Shown: positions 26,014-33,934, counted from the first letter of the stretch. The stretch is DNA of 42,831 nt from Actinopolymorpha alba DSM 45243 (GCF_000373925.1 NZ_KB892791.1:1-42831), one strand, 5' to 3'. The notes: generated by a model from the sequence alone, not told the origin. Numbers and translations are program-made.

Positions 26014-26988
26014 TCACGGAGAAGACGTCAGCCTGCCGGGCCCGGAGGAGTGGACGTGCGCGCTGATCGCGTCCACGCTGGCGCGGAGGGCGGCAAGCTC
26101 GGCGCGGACGCTTTCGAGCAGCTGCGCCGGGCAGGAGTACCCGACCGCCGCCGGCACGGCTTCGGACAGGTCCTCCTGCTGCGCAAGGCGGATGGACGAC
26201 GGCGTCGGCGTCGGCGAGGCGGGGGTGGACGGTTCGCCGGAACGGATCGCGGCAGCAAGTGCGTCGGTCCGTCCGGACGGCCTGATCCCCAGCTCGTGCT
26301 CGAGTACCCATCGGCACCGCTCGTACTGACGAAGCGCCCGCGTGCGGTCGTCGGACTCGTAGTAGAGGCGCATAAGCCGCTGGTGACTGCGTTCGTGTGC
26401 CGGCTCGATCTCGAGGAGCCGCTGCGCCCACCGGATCGCCTCGGCGACTCGGCCACCTTGCTCGTGCGCGGTGGTCAGCACGTCCAGGACCGTGAGATGC
26501 AGGTCCTCCAGGCGCGTCCGCTCGACCAGGCACCAGTCCTCGTCGTGGCCGTCCAGCAGCGGGCCGCGGTACACGTCGCTCGCGGCAGCCAGCTGCTCGA
26601 GCGCGGCCTCGGTGAGTGTCCTTGGGTCGCCGGACTGGGCCGTACGCGCCCCCGCGGTGAACTGCTCGACATCGAGCCAGAGCGGCCGTTCCGGGTTGAT
26701 CCGGACGGTCGCGGCGTCGGTGAGTACGAGGCGCGGCCCATCGGGTGCGTCCCCGTCAGTGGCCTGGTGGATCTGCCACAACGCCTGGCGCATGGCTTTC
26801 CGGGATCCGCACGGATCAGCCTCCGGCCACAGGGCGTCGGCCGCCACCTCACGCCGAACACCTCGCTGCGGCGAGAGCAGCAGCAACGCCAGCAGCTCCT
26901 GAGCCTTGCGTAGCATCGGCTCGGACACCGGCCGTTCACCGTGCAGGAGCTGGAACGGTCCGAACAGCCGCACCCTCAGCTCACGCAT
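26014..26988 (-). CDS. SARP-family transcriptional activator
   Basis: A 324-residue protein. Residues 1-95 are an OmpR-type winged helix (LRVRLFGPFQLLHG, MLRKAQELLALLLL, VAADALWPEADP, SRKAMRQALWQIHQ). Residues ~98-245 are a bacterial transcriptional activation domain with TPR-like helices (FTAGARTAQSGD, DEDWCLVERTRLEDLHL, AHERSHQRLMRLYY, YERCRWVLEHELGIRPS). The last 80 residues are variable. SARPs bind direct repeats and recruit RNA polymerase, usually for antibiotic clusters. It is first in the same-strand block of tail genes, 252 bases upstream of the next, and three direct repeats lie upstream. GGGAGAGGGG precedes the ATG. Confidence 0.9.
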   Translation of the reverse strand: MRELRVRLFGPFQLLHGERPVSEPMLRKAQELLALLLLSPQRGVRREVAADALWPEADPCGSRKAMRQALWQIHQATDGDAPDGPRLVLTDAATVRINPERPLWLDVEQFTAGARTAQSGDPRTLTEAALEQLAAASDVYRGPLLDGHDEDWCLVERTRLEDLHLTVLDVLTTAHEQGGRVAEAIRWAQRLLEIEPAHERSHQRLMRLYYESDDRTRALRQYERCRWVLEHELGIRPSGRTDALAAAIRSGEPSTPASPTPTPSSIRLAQQEDLSEAVPAAVGYSCPAQLLESVRAELAALRASVDAISAHVHSSGPGRLTSSP

Positions 26989-27420
26989 AGCAGTGCCCCT
27001 CTCCCGGAAAGCCCGCAGACCGACGTACGCGTGTGCACGTCAGGACCGAAGGCGGTCCCAGACGGGTGAGCATCGTGCGCTGCGATTCCGGTGCAATGGA
27101 TTGCTATGGATCGCGCTATGGATACAGAGCGGCAGGTCGCTCTTCAGATACACCAGGTGCCATGCTCTTCGTCGCCGGAATATCAGCTCCGTCTACGCCG
27201 GACCTTCACAGGTGAGCGGCGAAGGTAGGCGACAGGTGTGCTGGCGCCCGCAGATTGGATACCACTCGGTGGTCTCGTGGCGTATGGAGAACGCCCGTGT
27301 GGGCGCACCCGTGGTCGCGACGGCGAGAAGGTCGAGGCGTCCCGACAGCCGACCTCGATCGGCATGGAAAGAACCCCGAAAGTGAGCAGGGCGCGTCCGG
27401 CCATTTTCACCCCTGTTTCG
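26989..27420. other. Regulatory and non-coding stretch upstream of the SARP gene
   Basis: Apart from the direct repeats at 27093-27123 I see no supportable gene. Short ORFs on both strands lack ribosome binding sites and family motifs. The 5' end of the SARP operon must be here. Confidence 0.5.
27093..27123 (-). promoter_or_regulatory. Three direct repeats, likely SARP binding site
   Basis: On the plus strand GCAATGGAT (27093), GCTATGGAT (27103) and GCTATGGAT (27115) follow each other at 10 and 12 bases; on the minus strand this is ATCCATAGC twice then ATCCATTGC. SARP proteins recognise direct heptamer repeats spaced about one helical turn apart, upstream of the promoter. The site is ~105 bases upstream of the SARP start and oriented to drive it. 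A matching -10 element is not obvious. Confidence 0.6.
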
Positions 27421-27443
27421 AAGGCAGCCCGAAGGGCTGCTTT
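27421..27443. terminator. Hairpin, candidate rho-independent terminator
   Basis: GCAGCCC-GAA-GGGCTGC, a seven-base perfect stem, is followed by TTT. It sits between the SARP upstream region and the SDR/HIT region and could end minus-strand transcription from the HIT gene or act in both directions. The T-tract is short. Confidence 0.4.
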
Positions 27444-27489
27444 GAGATTTACAGGCGAGAAGCCCAACGTCAATAGAGCCTTTGAACAG

Positions 27490-27602
27490 GACTATTGGGT
27501 GAAAAACGGGCCTTACCTCCGCGGCGACGGCTTCGAGGAACCCTTCGGCCGCGAACTTGGCGGTCACGTAGCTTCCCAACCCGGGAAGCTCAAGGGCTGG
27601 CC
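27490..27602 (-). pseudogene. Short-chain dehydrogenase fragment
   Basis: The minus strand from about 27602 reads PALELPGLGSYVTAKFAAEG then FLEAVAAEVRP. This is the active-site region of classical SDRs, with Tyr-x-x-x-Lys (YVTAK) and the following helix. Nothing upstream (Rossmann TGxxxGxG) or downstream of it is present. It overlaps the 3' end of the HIT gene in another frame, so it is a stranded remnant left by deletion or recombination. Confidence 0.6.
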
Positions 27603-28129
27603 AGTCCCGTTAGGAACGCGATGCCGACCAGCTGCGCGCGGTCACGCGCAACTCCCCTCCGTCGGGGTGCCTGCTCAGCTGACGGTCCGCTCTCCCCCGC
27701 GGCCACCAAAGCGGCAGCGAGTTTGAGAGCCTGATCTGTCAGTTCGTCCTCCAGCTCGGGGACGCTGGCCCTTCTCGGGTAACCATCCCCTGGCCGGCGA
27801 GGAACGACATGGAAGTGCAGATGAGGAACGGACTGGCCAGGTGGGCCGTTGTTCTGCATAACCGTCGTGCCGCTCGCGTCAAACGCCCGTTGGACAGCGA
27901 CGGACGTCAGACGAACCATCCGGAGCATTGCACCGCAATCCGCTTCGGGCAGCGAGTGCAGGTCCTGAACATGGCGGTGAGGCACGACCAGCGCATAGCC
28001 AGGTCCCGTCGGCTGATATCGACCGATGAACACAGCGAACCGTTCATCATCGAAAGCCCGCGGCGCGCCGCCGGTCCTCCCCCGCAGCTCATCACAGAAG
28101 TGGCAGCCAGGCTCGTCTGTCTCTGACAT
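27590..28129 (-). CDS. HIT-family nucleotide hydrolase
   Basis: A 179-residue protein with the histidine triad HLHFHVVP (His103, His105, His107) and an N-terminal CHFC pair (Cys9, Cys12) typical of bacterial HIT proteins. Family members hydrolyse nucleotide phosphoramidates or dinucleoside polyphosphates. The fold is complete by residue ~135; the basic tail (APRRRGVARDRAQLVGIAF) and the final TGLASP run into a fragment of an SDR gene in another frame, so the natural C-terminus may have been lost and replaced. GGAA lies upstream of ATG 28129. Confidence 0.85.
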   Translation of the reverse strand: MSETDEPGCHFCDELRGRTGGAPRAFDDERFAVFIGRYQPTGPGYALVVPHRHVQDLHSLPEADCGAMLRMVRLTSVAVQRAFDASGTTVMQNNGPPGQSVPHLHFHVVPRRPGDGYPRRASVPELEDELTDQALKLAAALVAAGESGPSAEQAPRRRGVARDRAQLVGIAFLTGLASP

Positions 28130-28142
28130 GGTTCATTCCTAC

Positions 28143-28760
28143 ACGAATACCGCCATGTGCGTGCCGCCAGGCCAGCGAGATGTAGTCGACAATCAGGGTG
28201 GTGGCGGCACCTGCCCCGACTCGAGCAGACCGGCCAGGCGATCCCAGATCCACCGGAAGAACCAACATCTGCTGCGCGAGTGTCAAAGGTGTATTCAGTT
28301 CCTCGGATTTCACCGAAGTCGATCACCCCGTGTACGCCCCACCGGCTTCGAAGCTGTGACTGGCATCGAAATCCCCGTGAGCTACGGACCCGAATGCGTC
28401 GGGTGGCCCGAGCTCGACGGCCGCCGTCGCCGGCGTACTCGCACTCAGCGGATGGCCGCTCACTTCCGTCGTCACCATCACCGAACGGCCCCACGCATCG
28501 TCGAAGGGTTCGTAATACGCAACAGCCGGTACGCGCACACCGGCTGCGTGGAGCACCCGGTGCAACTCGACCTCAGGAGCAAAGCTGTCGCCTGGTCCCT
28601 CCGCGATGCGGACGTAGAACGTCTCCGTCCCACGGTCGACGCGATAGACCTGAGTCGAGGATCCGGTACGAGTTCGCTGGAAGGTAAACCGGATCCGCGT
28701 GCCGAAGACCCGAACAAGCAGGTCTTCCAGGGCGCGGAAGTCGACATCTGGCTTTCGCAT
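28143..28760 (-). pseudogene. Aminoglycoside-phosphotransferase-like gene, frameshifted
   Basis: From ATG 28760 one frame encodes an APH N-lobe (QRTRTGSSTQVYRVDRG, ETFYVRIAEGPG, EVELHRVLHAAGVRVPAV) and then VAHGDFDASHSFEAGGAYTG, the catalytic HGDFD loop, ending in TGA. The expected continuation VIDFGEIRGTEYTFD, with the DFG-like DFGE, is in the next frame, needing one more G in a G run near 28323. Later plausible pieces (LAGLLESGQVP; TLIVDYISLAWRHAHGG) are in yet other frames. The helix between N-lobe and catalytic loop is also short. The gene is therefore broken by at least two frameshifts. Confidence 0.75.
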
Positions 28761-28841
28761 GTCTGCGCCTACCTGGCCGGTCCGATATCGCAGAAGCCGA
28801 ACTCTACGAACGCCTCCTCGGCTTGGGTGATCTCGAAGCCA

Positions 28842-29153
28842 TGGAGCTCGAGTTCGGCCACGCTACCCCATTCCAAGGCTCCCCGGAATGTAATTTTTCG
28901 TAGCTATGAATCGCTTTCCGTGACCCCTTATGAAGGTTCAGTAAACGATCCACGGTCTCATTGAATAGACCGCCGCTCAAGTTGGCTGATCAACTCAACA
29001 TTTCGGGGTAGGCAGTGGAGACTTTCCCGGGTCAGGACACGGAAAAGTCTCCACTGCTTCGCCGGATAAGCCTGCGGCGCCAGCCAGCCGGTCCGGCTCG
29101 GAGGTCCAGGATCGCGGTAGGCGCCGGCCCACCTCGACATCGGCAGTGAGGCT
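28842..29153 (-). repeat. Inverted repeat copy A of a ~300-bp element
   Basis: Read on the minus strand, this stretch matches 35237-35535 on the plus strand nearly end to end, with scattered substitutions and small indels. Inside it (minus strand 29140-28958) is a 60-residue ORF, MSRWAGAYRDPGPPSRTGWL..., whose counterpart in copy B has the same length and frame despite compensating indels. It also holds a hairpin at 29012-29057 with an 18-bp stem (one mismatch) around a ten-base loop and a partial palindrome at about 28950. Identity of the element is unknown. Confidence 0.85.
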
Positions 29154-29415
29154 TCCCAAAGCCCTTACCCACAAAGGGACTCAGGCGGGATCACGATCTA
29201 CAGCTGTACTACTAGGGACCGGCATCCGCCGAGGTCGCTACAGATGACGGACACCGCATCCTCGCGACGTACCCCAGCTGCGATTACGACTTGTCCGCGA
29301 ACACATCCGCTCCTGCCTGCACCTTGGCCACATATTCACGCCAGGGACTTACGCCGGCGTGCAGCCGAGAGCGCGCTTGTCGACGAGCATGCGGTGTGCT
29401 GGGGCTACGTGGCTG
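29154..29415. other. No gene recognised
   Basis: Between inverted repeat A and the dsbA-like gene. A short match to the second copy's flank (CCTTACCCACAA, ~29165) remains. On the minus strand one frame reads SPWREYVAKVQAGADVFADK between stops, which looks coding but is too short to name. I cannot support a gene here. Confidence 0.4.
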
Positions 29416-30078
29416 TCAGGGTCGAGCTGGGGTGAGTTCGTTCCAGACTCGCCTCAGCGCCTCGGCAAGCGTCGCGGCCGGTTGCGCTCCGGTGATGAGG
29501 TAGCGTCCGCCGATCAGGAACGCGGGTACGCCGGTGATCCCGACCGCCTGGGCCCGCCGCCGGTCCGATGCCACGGCGTCGGCGAAGGCGTCGCCGGCCA
29601 GGACTGTCCGCGCCGCCGCCGGGTCCAGGCCAGCATCGGTGGCCAGCGCGACGAGCGTGTCGTGGTCGGAGAGCACCGCGCCCTCTCCCGTGTAGGCGAC
29701 GGACATCTGTTCCTGCAGCGCCTCACCCCGCCCGTCCTGAGCGGCGAAGTGCAGGAGGCGGTGCGCATCGTAGGTGTTCACCAGGCGCGCTCGGTCAAGC
29801 CTGTACACCAAGCCCTCCGCAGCCGCCAGCGCTGTCACCTGTGCATGCAAGCGACTGGCCTCCTCCACGGTGGCTAGGCCGAGGTCACGTTGCGTCCGTT
29901 CTGGCAGCGTCTCCGCGCTCTCGCGCGGGGCGTGAGGGTCGAGTTGGAAGCTGTGGAACTGGACGGTGACGGCGTCGCGATGCTCGAACGCGGCGAGCGC
30001 CGTGTCCAGCCGGCGCTTCCCGATGAAGCACCAGGGGCATACGACGTCGCTCCACACATCGATGGTGACCTCAGGCAT
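29416..30078 (-). CDS. DsbA/FrnE-family oxidoreductase
   Basis: A 220-residue thioredoxin-fold protein with the active site Cys14-Pro-Trp-Cys17 (DVVCPWCFIGKRRL) and a cis-proline loop (GITGVPAFLIGG). The inserted helical domain and IGGRYLITGAQP ending are those of the FrnE subfamily of cytoplasmic DsbA-like proteins. It has no signal peptide. Likely a thiol-disulphide oxidoreductase or isomerase in the cytosol. It diverges from an HxlR-type regulator with only 62 bases between, which suggests redox or electrophile-responsive control. The ATG is six bases after a TATGGT -10 element, so the transcript may be leaderless. Confidence 0.9.
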   Translation of the reverse strand: MPEVTIDVWSDVVCPWCFIGKRRLDTALAAFEHRDAVTVQFHSFQLDPHAPRESAETLPERTQRDLGLATVEEASRLHAQVTALAAAEGLVYRLDRARLVNTYDAHRLLHFAAQDGRGEALQEQMSVAYTGEGAVLSDHDTLVALATDAGLDPAAARTVLAGDAFADAVASDRRRAQAVGITGVPAFLIGGRYLITGAQPAATLAEALRRVWNELTPARP

Positions 30079-30083
30079 GGGCT

Positions 30084-30113
30084 AACCATAGGTAAGCTCA
30101 TTTCCATTTACAA
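30084..30113 (-). promoter_or_regulatory. Promoter of the dsbA-like gene
   Basis: On the minus strand TTGTAA and TATGGT are separated by 17 bases, a good sigma-70-type match. The -10 is only six bases before the ATG, so the mRNA is predicted to be leaderless or nearly so. Its -35 overlaps the -35 of the divergent promoter. Confidence 0.6.
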
Positions 30114-30134
30114 GTACGTACCCATTGGTATGCT
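30107..30134 (+). promoter_or_regulatory. Promoter of the hxlR-like gene with GTACGTAC palindrome
   Basis: TTTACA (30107-30112) and TATGCT (30129-30134) are 16 bases apart; transcription would begin at or near GTG 30141, giving a leaderless mRNA. The spacer holds the palindrome GTACGTAC (30114-30121 region), placed between the two divergent promoters. This would be the natural place for the HxlR protein to bind and control both genes. Confidence 0.6.
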
Positions 30135-30140
30135 CCTAAC

Positions 30141-30533
30141 GTGGCCACCAGCAAAGCCTCTCCCACAACATCTAGCGCCGTCAGCGGACTGCTCGCGGGT
30201 GACTGCCCCGGACGTACGCTGCTCAGCCATGTCGCCAGCCGCTGGGCCGTGCTCGTACTCACCGCTCTCCGCGACGGGCCCTTGCGCTTTCACCTGCTCC
30301 GCGATGGCGTCGGGGGCATCAGCGAGAAGATGCTGTCCCAGACCCTGCGCGTTCTGTGCCGTGACGGCCTCGTCCTCCGCGAGGTCGAGCCGACGACGCC
30401 GCCCAAGGTCTCGTACGGCCTGACACCTCTGGGGAAAGAGCTCGTACGCAAGCTTCAGGGCCTCCTCGACTGGATCACCTTGCGAACAGACGAGATCGTG
30501 GCCGCCTGGGAGCGGCACGACCGAACCCCTTAA
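30141..30533 (+). CDS. HxlR-family transcriptional regulator
   Basis: A 130-residue winged-helix protein: GDCPGRTLLSHVASRWAVLVL, LRDGPLRFHLLRD, GISEKMLSQTLRVLCRDGLVLREV, then SYGLTPLGKELVRKL. The conserved Cys near the N-terminus (DCPGR) is the redox-sensing Cys of several HxlR members. It starts with GTG and no SD, consistent with a leaderless transcript. Divergent from the dsbA-like gene with shared control region; such pairs usually have the regulator repressing the enzyme until oxidants or electrophiles are present. Confidence 0.9.
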   Translation: MATSKASPTTSSAVSGLLAGDCPGRTLLSHVASRWAVLVLTALRDGPLRFHLLRDGVGGISEKMLSQTLRVLCRDGLVLREVEPTTPPKVSYGLTPLGKELVRKLQGLLDWITLRTDEIVAAWERHDRTP

Positions 30534-30596
30534 GCCCCTGCGACACTCGGCGATGCTCCAAACGAACGAGCTGTGCGGCCTACGCCCATGCCGTTC

Positions 30597-31268
30597 TCAC
30601 AGCAGACGTTCGTACCGTGTTTCGACCAGATGAGCGCGCGCATCTTTGAGCTCCCCTTGCTCTGCAAGCTGTACGGCGTGACGGATCACGAAGGCAAGCA
30701 GGTAAAGAGGCAGGAGGAAGTCTCGGTCAGTCCAGCTATGCAAGTCCGCCGCCGCCTCGTCGTACCGAGATTCGAGCCGCCGGCCGGCACGCGAGTCCAG
30801 AACGCCGGCATCAACGAGCCGGCCGAGGCCTTCCTCACGCGCTGACCGAACGAAGGGGCACCAGGTGTCGGCCCGCCCCCTGAATCCGCGAGCATCAGAT
30901 CCCAGCAGACCGAACCCAGACACCCGAATCTCATGCAAGGCACGGAGTTGCTCACCGGCCCGCTGCCACACCAACGAGTTGTCCCTGCCCCGTCGTTCGT
31001 CGGACCACAATGAGACGCCTGGCAGGAACTCGACCGCCACGACCTCCGGATCGGCCCGCGTGGCGAGCACAGCCGGCACCCGGACGCCCTGCGCCGATGC
31101 CGCCTGATAGGCCCACGCCTCGGCCAGCACCGAACGGCCAGGCGCTGGGAACTTCAGGACCACCGTCCGATCGTCCAAATCGATCAAGAATGCGGTGCTA
31201 CTACCCGTCGGGCGCACACTGACCGGGGTTGCCTCAAGCAACTCCTCAGCTACAGCCACGATGTCCAT
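30597..31268 (-). pseudogene. Aminoglycoside-phosphotransferase-like ORF lacking the catalytic loop
   Basis: A 223-residue ORF. The N-lobe and linker are well formed (VSVRPTGSSTAFLIDLDDRTVVLKF, VPAVLATRADPEVVAVEFLPG, WQRAGEQLRALHEIRVSGFG), followed by helices to YDEAAADLHSWTDR. It then jumps straight to a C-terminal helix (LLPLYLLAFVIRHAVQLAEQG). The HGD...N catalytic loop and DFG-equivalent Asp are absent, so an in-frame internal deletion has removed the active site. The open frame could still make a protein, but not a kinase. I start at ATG 31268 because GGAGAGGG lies upstream. Confidence 0.7.
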
Positions 31269-31414
31269 CAGCCCACCCTCTCCACCCAGAGCAAGCAACG
31301 GCAAGCTCATGCCAGACGTCTGTCGGCGCTGGCGTGGCACGGCGCGGCGCCCGCGCCCTGGGACGTTCGACGGGAAAGTCGGGTGCGCCTAGCGTCAGGT
31401 CCAGGTACGGTCCG

Positions 31415-32062
31415 GTGGTGGTCCACGTATACCCTCCGCTGAACCTTGAGGTGCGGACGCCGCGCCTGACCTTGGCCGGGGCAACGGATGAGCTGCTGGA
31501 GCGGCTGGTCCCGGTTGTCCGCGCCGGCGTTGCCGATGCCAAGCCGTGGCCGTTCGACGACCCGATGTCGCTGTACGAGGACAACCCCGACCGCGAGTGG
31601 CGGTGGCTGCGGGGCATCTGGGCGGGGCGTGCCCGCGTGAACCCAGGCTTCTGGCGGCTGTACTTCGTCGTCCTGCTGGACGGCGAGCCGATCGGCATGC
31701 AGGACCTGATCGGAGTGGAGTTCACCAAGTTCGGGACGGTCTCCACCTTCTCGTGGCTGGCGCCCGGCCGGCGTGGGAGCGGGATCGGGAAGGAGATGCG
31801 CGCGGCGGTACTGCACCTGGCATTCGCCGGGCTGGGCGCACGGGAGGCCGAGAGCGATGCCTTCACCGACAACCACGCGTCCAACCAGGTGTCCCGAGTG
31901 CTGGGCTACGAGCCGAACGGCACCACCTGGGACACCCGCCGCGGCGAGGCCGCGCCGATACAGCGTTGGCGGCTGACCCGAGACGCCTGGGTCCGAGCCC
32001 GACGCGATGACATCGAACTGGTCGGCGTTCAGGAGTGTCTCCCCGCGCTGGGGCTCGTCTGA
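31415..32062 (+). CDS. GNAT-family N-acetyltransferase
   Basis: A 215-residue protein of the RimJ/RimL-like branch: LEVRTPRLTLAGATDELLERL, FVVLLDGEPIGMQDLIG, and the acetyl-CoA loop TFSWLAPGRRGSGIGKEMRAAVLHLAF (R/Q-x-x-G-x-G/A motif as RRGSGIG). Expected to transfer acetyl from acetyl-CoA to an amine on a protein, antibiotic or small molecule. Start is GTG 31415 or 31418; no strong SD is seen. The following segment SDAFTDNHASNQVSRVLGYEPNG is conserved in the family. It converges with the nuoF-like gene. Confidence 0.8.
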   Translation: MVVHVYPPLNLEVRTPRLTLAGATDELLERLVPVVRAGVADAKPWPFDDPMSLYEDNPDREWRWLRGIWAGRARVNPGFWRLYFVVLLDGEPIGMQDLIGVEFTKFGTVSTFSWLAPGRRGSGIGKEMRAAVLHLAFAGLGAREAESDAFTDNHASNQVSRVLGYEPNGTTWDTRRGEAAPIQRWRLTRDAWVRARRDDIELVGVQECLPALGLV

Positions 32063-32162
32063 CGGCTGGCCGTGTAACGCGTACGGTCGCCTGATCGGAG
32101 TGCCGGTCATGCTGACTGATCAACTCGACCGCGAACGCTCCTGATCTCGCCCGCACCGCTCA

Positions 32163-33473
32163 CTAGCGCGGTTGACAAGGCTGTTCGAAAGATGTTGACG
32201 CGGCCGGGTCGAAGGGGCAGGCGCCCGTCTCGAGGTGCGTGAGGTACTCGTTGCGGAAGTACTTCAGGGAGGACTTGATCGGCGAGACGCCGCCGTCAGC
32301 AAGTGCACAGAACGAACGGCCCGCGATGTTGTCGCTGAGGTCCAGCAGCAGGTCGAGATCATCCTCGCTGCCGCTGCCATGCTCGAGGCGGCGTAGTACC
32401 TGTGCCAGCCACGGGAAGCCTTCCCGACATGGCGTGCACTTGCCGCACGACTCGTGTCTGTAGAACTCGGTCCATCGGCGAACGGCCCGCAGGACGCACA
32501 CCGTTTCGTCGAAGCATTGCAGCGCCCTGGTGCCGAGCATGCTTCCCTCGGCGGCCACGCTCTCGTGGTCGAGAGGGACGTCAAGATGATCCTTGGTGAA
32601 CATCGGCGTTGACGAGCCACCCGGTGTCCAAAACTTCAGATCATGGCCGGCGCGGATCCCTCCCGCCATATTCAGGAGTTCTCGAAGGGTGGTGCCCATC
32701 GGCGCTTCGTACTGTCCGGGCCGGGTGACATGGCCGGACAGAGAGAAGATCGCCATACCTTTACTCTTCTCGGTGCCCATCAAGTTGAACCAGTTGGCGC
32801 CGTTGAGCACGATCGGAGGCACGCTGGCGACTGTCTCCACGTTGTTGATGACAGTCGGTGAGGCGTAGAGCCCTTCCACTGCAGGGAACGGGGGACGCAT
32901 GCGGGGCTGTCCGCGTCGCCCCTCCAGGGACTCCAGCAGAGCGGACTCCTCGCCGCAGATGTAGGCGCCAGCGCCTGCATGCACCACGACGTCAAGGCTG
33001 TGGCCGGAGCCGAAAATGTCCTCGCCGAGATAGCCGGCTGCGTAGGCATCGGCAACGGCTTGCTGCATTCGCCGAATGACATGCAGCACCTCACCGCGAA
33101 TGTAGATGAACGCTCGTGTCGCGCGGATGGCGTAGGCGGTGAGGATGACCCCCTCGAGCACTGTGTGAGGGCTGGCCAACAGCAGCGGTATGTCCTTGCA
33201 GGTGCCCGGCTCGGACTCGTCGGCGTTTACCACCAGGTAGCGCGGCTTGTCCCCGAGTGGGGCCAGCAGGCCCCACTTGATTCCGGTCGGGAAACCACTG
33301 CCGCCGCGCCCGCGCAGACCAGCTTCCTTCACGATCTCCACGATCTCGTCGGGGTCGATGGTCAATGCCTTCCGCAAGGCCCGGTACCCACCTTGACCGA
33401 GGTAGGACTTCAACGTCCATGCATGCTCGTCGGCCCAGTTCGCGGTCAGGACCGGTGTGAGCAGATCACCCAT
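32163..33473 (-). CDS. nuoF: NADH-quinone oxidoreductase subunit F (orphan copy)
   Basis: A 436-residue protein with the NuoF set of motifs: LRGRGGSGFPTGIKW (NADH/FMN binding), NADESEPGTCKD, AGAYICGEESALLESLEG (FMN), and SCGKCTPCREG plus a later SFCALAD, the four Cys of the N3 4Fe-4S cluster. It carries electrons from NADH via FMN to iron-sulphur clusters in complex I. I start at ATG 33473, nine bases after GGGAGG. No nuoE, nuoG or other nuo gene is adjacent, so this may be a stand-alone diaphorase-like paralogue or a displaced copy. Confidence 0.88.
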   Translation of the reverse strand: MGDLLTPVLTANWADEHAWTLKSYLGQGGYRALRKALTIDPDEIVEIVKEAGLRGRGGSGFPTGIKWGLLAPLGDKPRYLVVNADESEPGTCKDIPLLLASPHTVLEGVILTAYAIRATRAFIYIRGEVLHVIRRMQQAVADAYAAGYLGEDIFGSGHSLDVVVHAGAGAYICGEESALLESLEGRRGQPRMRPPFPAVEGLYASPTVINNVETVASVPPIVLNGANWFNLMGTEKSKGMAIFSLSGHVTRPGQYEAPMGTTLRELLNMAGGIRAGHDLKFWTPGGSSTPMFTKDHLDVPLDHESVAAEGSMLGTRALQCFDETVCVLRAVRRWTEFYRHESCGKCTPCREGFPWLAQVLRRLEHGSGSEDDLDLLLDLSDNIAGRSFCALADGGVSPIKSSLKYFRNEYLTHLETGACPFDPAASTSFEQPCQPR

Positions 33474-33616
33474 GGTCAGTAGCCTCCCTGAGGCAGCATG
33501 CCTACATGTGAAGCTAATCACAAGCCCGGTCCTGTCTGCTGGCACTCGCGATGTCCACCTGCGGCCAGTCATCCAGGAGGGCAGCGTTCCGGCCGCAAGT
33601 CAGCGGTGGAGGCTTA
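33474..33616. other. Upstream region of nuoF copy, no gene recognised
   Basis: Contains the nuoF Shine-Dalgarno sequence. No promoter or ORF can be supported further upstream within this stretch. Confidence 0.4.
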
Positions 33617-33934
33617 GCTGGGAAGCTCCAGGCAGCGGCGGGCAAGCTCCATCCGCCACGCGGCATCCTCTTTCGGGGTAGGCGATTGGTCGAGGCCCGC
33701 GGTCCACAAGCAATGATTGGCGTTCCAAGCCGCCATTAGAACGGGAAGATAGGTCTCCCAGGAAGCTGGCAATGGGCGGGCGGTTCGGTAGCCGTTCAGC
33801 TACGGGGCACGTAAGGCGGGTTAATTCGGACTGTCGGCGATGGCGCCTGGGTACCCGGCGAGATTCCCCAACAAGGGGCAGAGGTCGTACAAGAAGAGAC
33901 CCCGACCTGTCGGCGACAGGATCTCGTCCGACAT
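33617..33934 (-). pseudogene. Remnant of an unidentified gene in two frames
   Basis: From ATG 33934 one frame reads MSDEILSPTGRGLFLYDLCP then LLGNLAGYPGAIADSPN and stops at 33821. A second frame then reads PLPASWETYLPVLMAAWNAN and continues to WRMELARRCLELPS, stopping at 33617. Both halves have protein-like composition and fit one gene broken by a frameshift. No family is recognised and no SD precedes the ATG. Confidence 0.45.

Noticed and set aside
1234-26988. A complete prophage
   Set aside because: No terminase, portal, capsid, integrase, holin or endolysin gene is recognisable in the block; only tail functions are.
27340-27410. Ku-like N-terminus (ALLTFGVLSMPIEV) on the minus strand
   Set aside because: Only ~14 residues resemble Ku, the following residues do not, and no ribosome binding site or continuation is present.
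28958-29140. The 60-residue ORF in repeat copy A as an ordinary gene
   Set aside because: It has no ribosome binding site and lies across a long hairpin; I report it as part of the repeat instead, noting the conserved frame.
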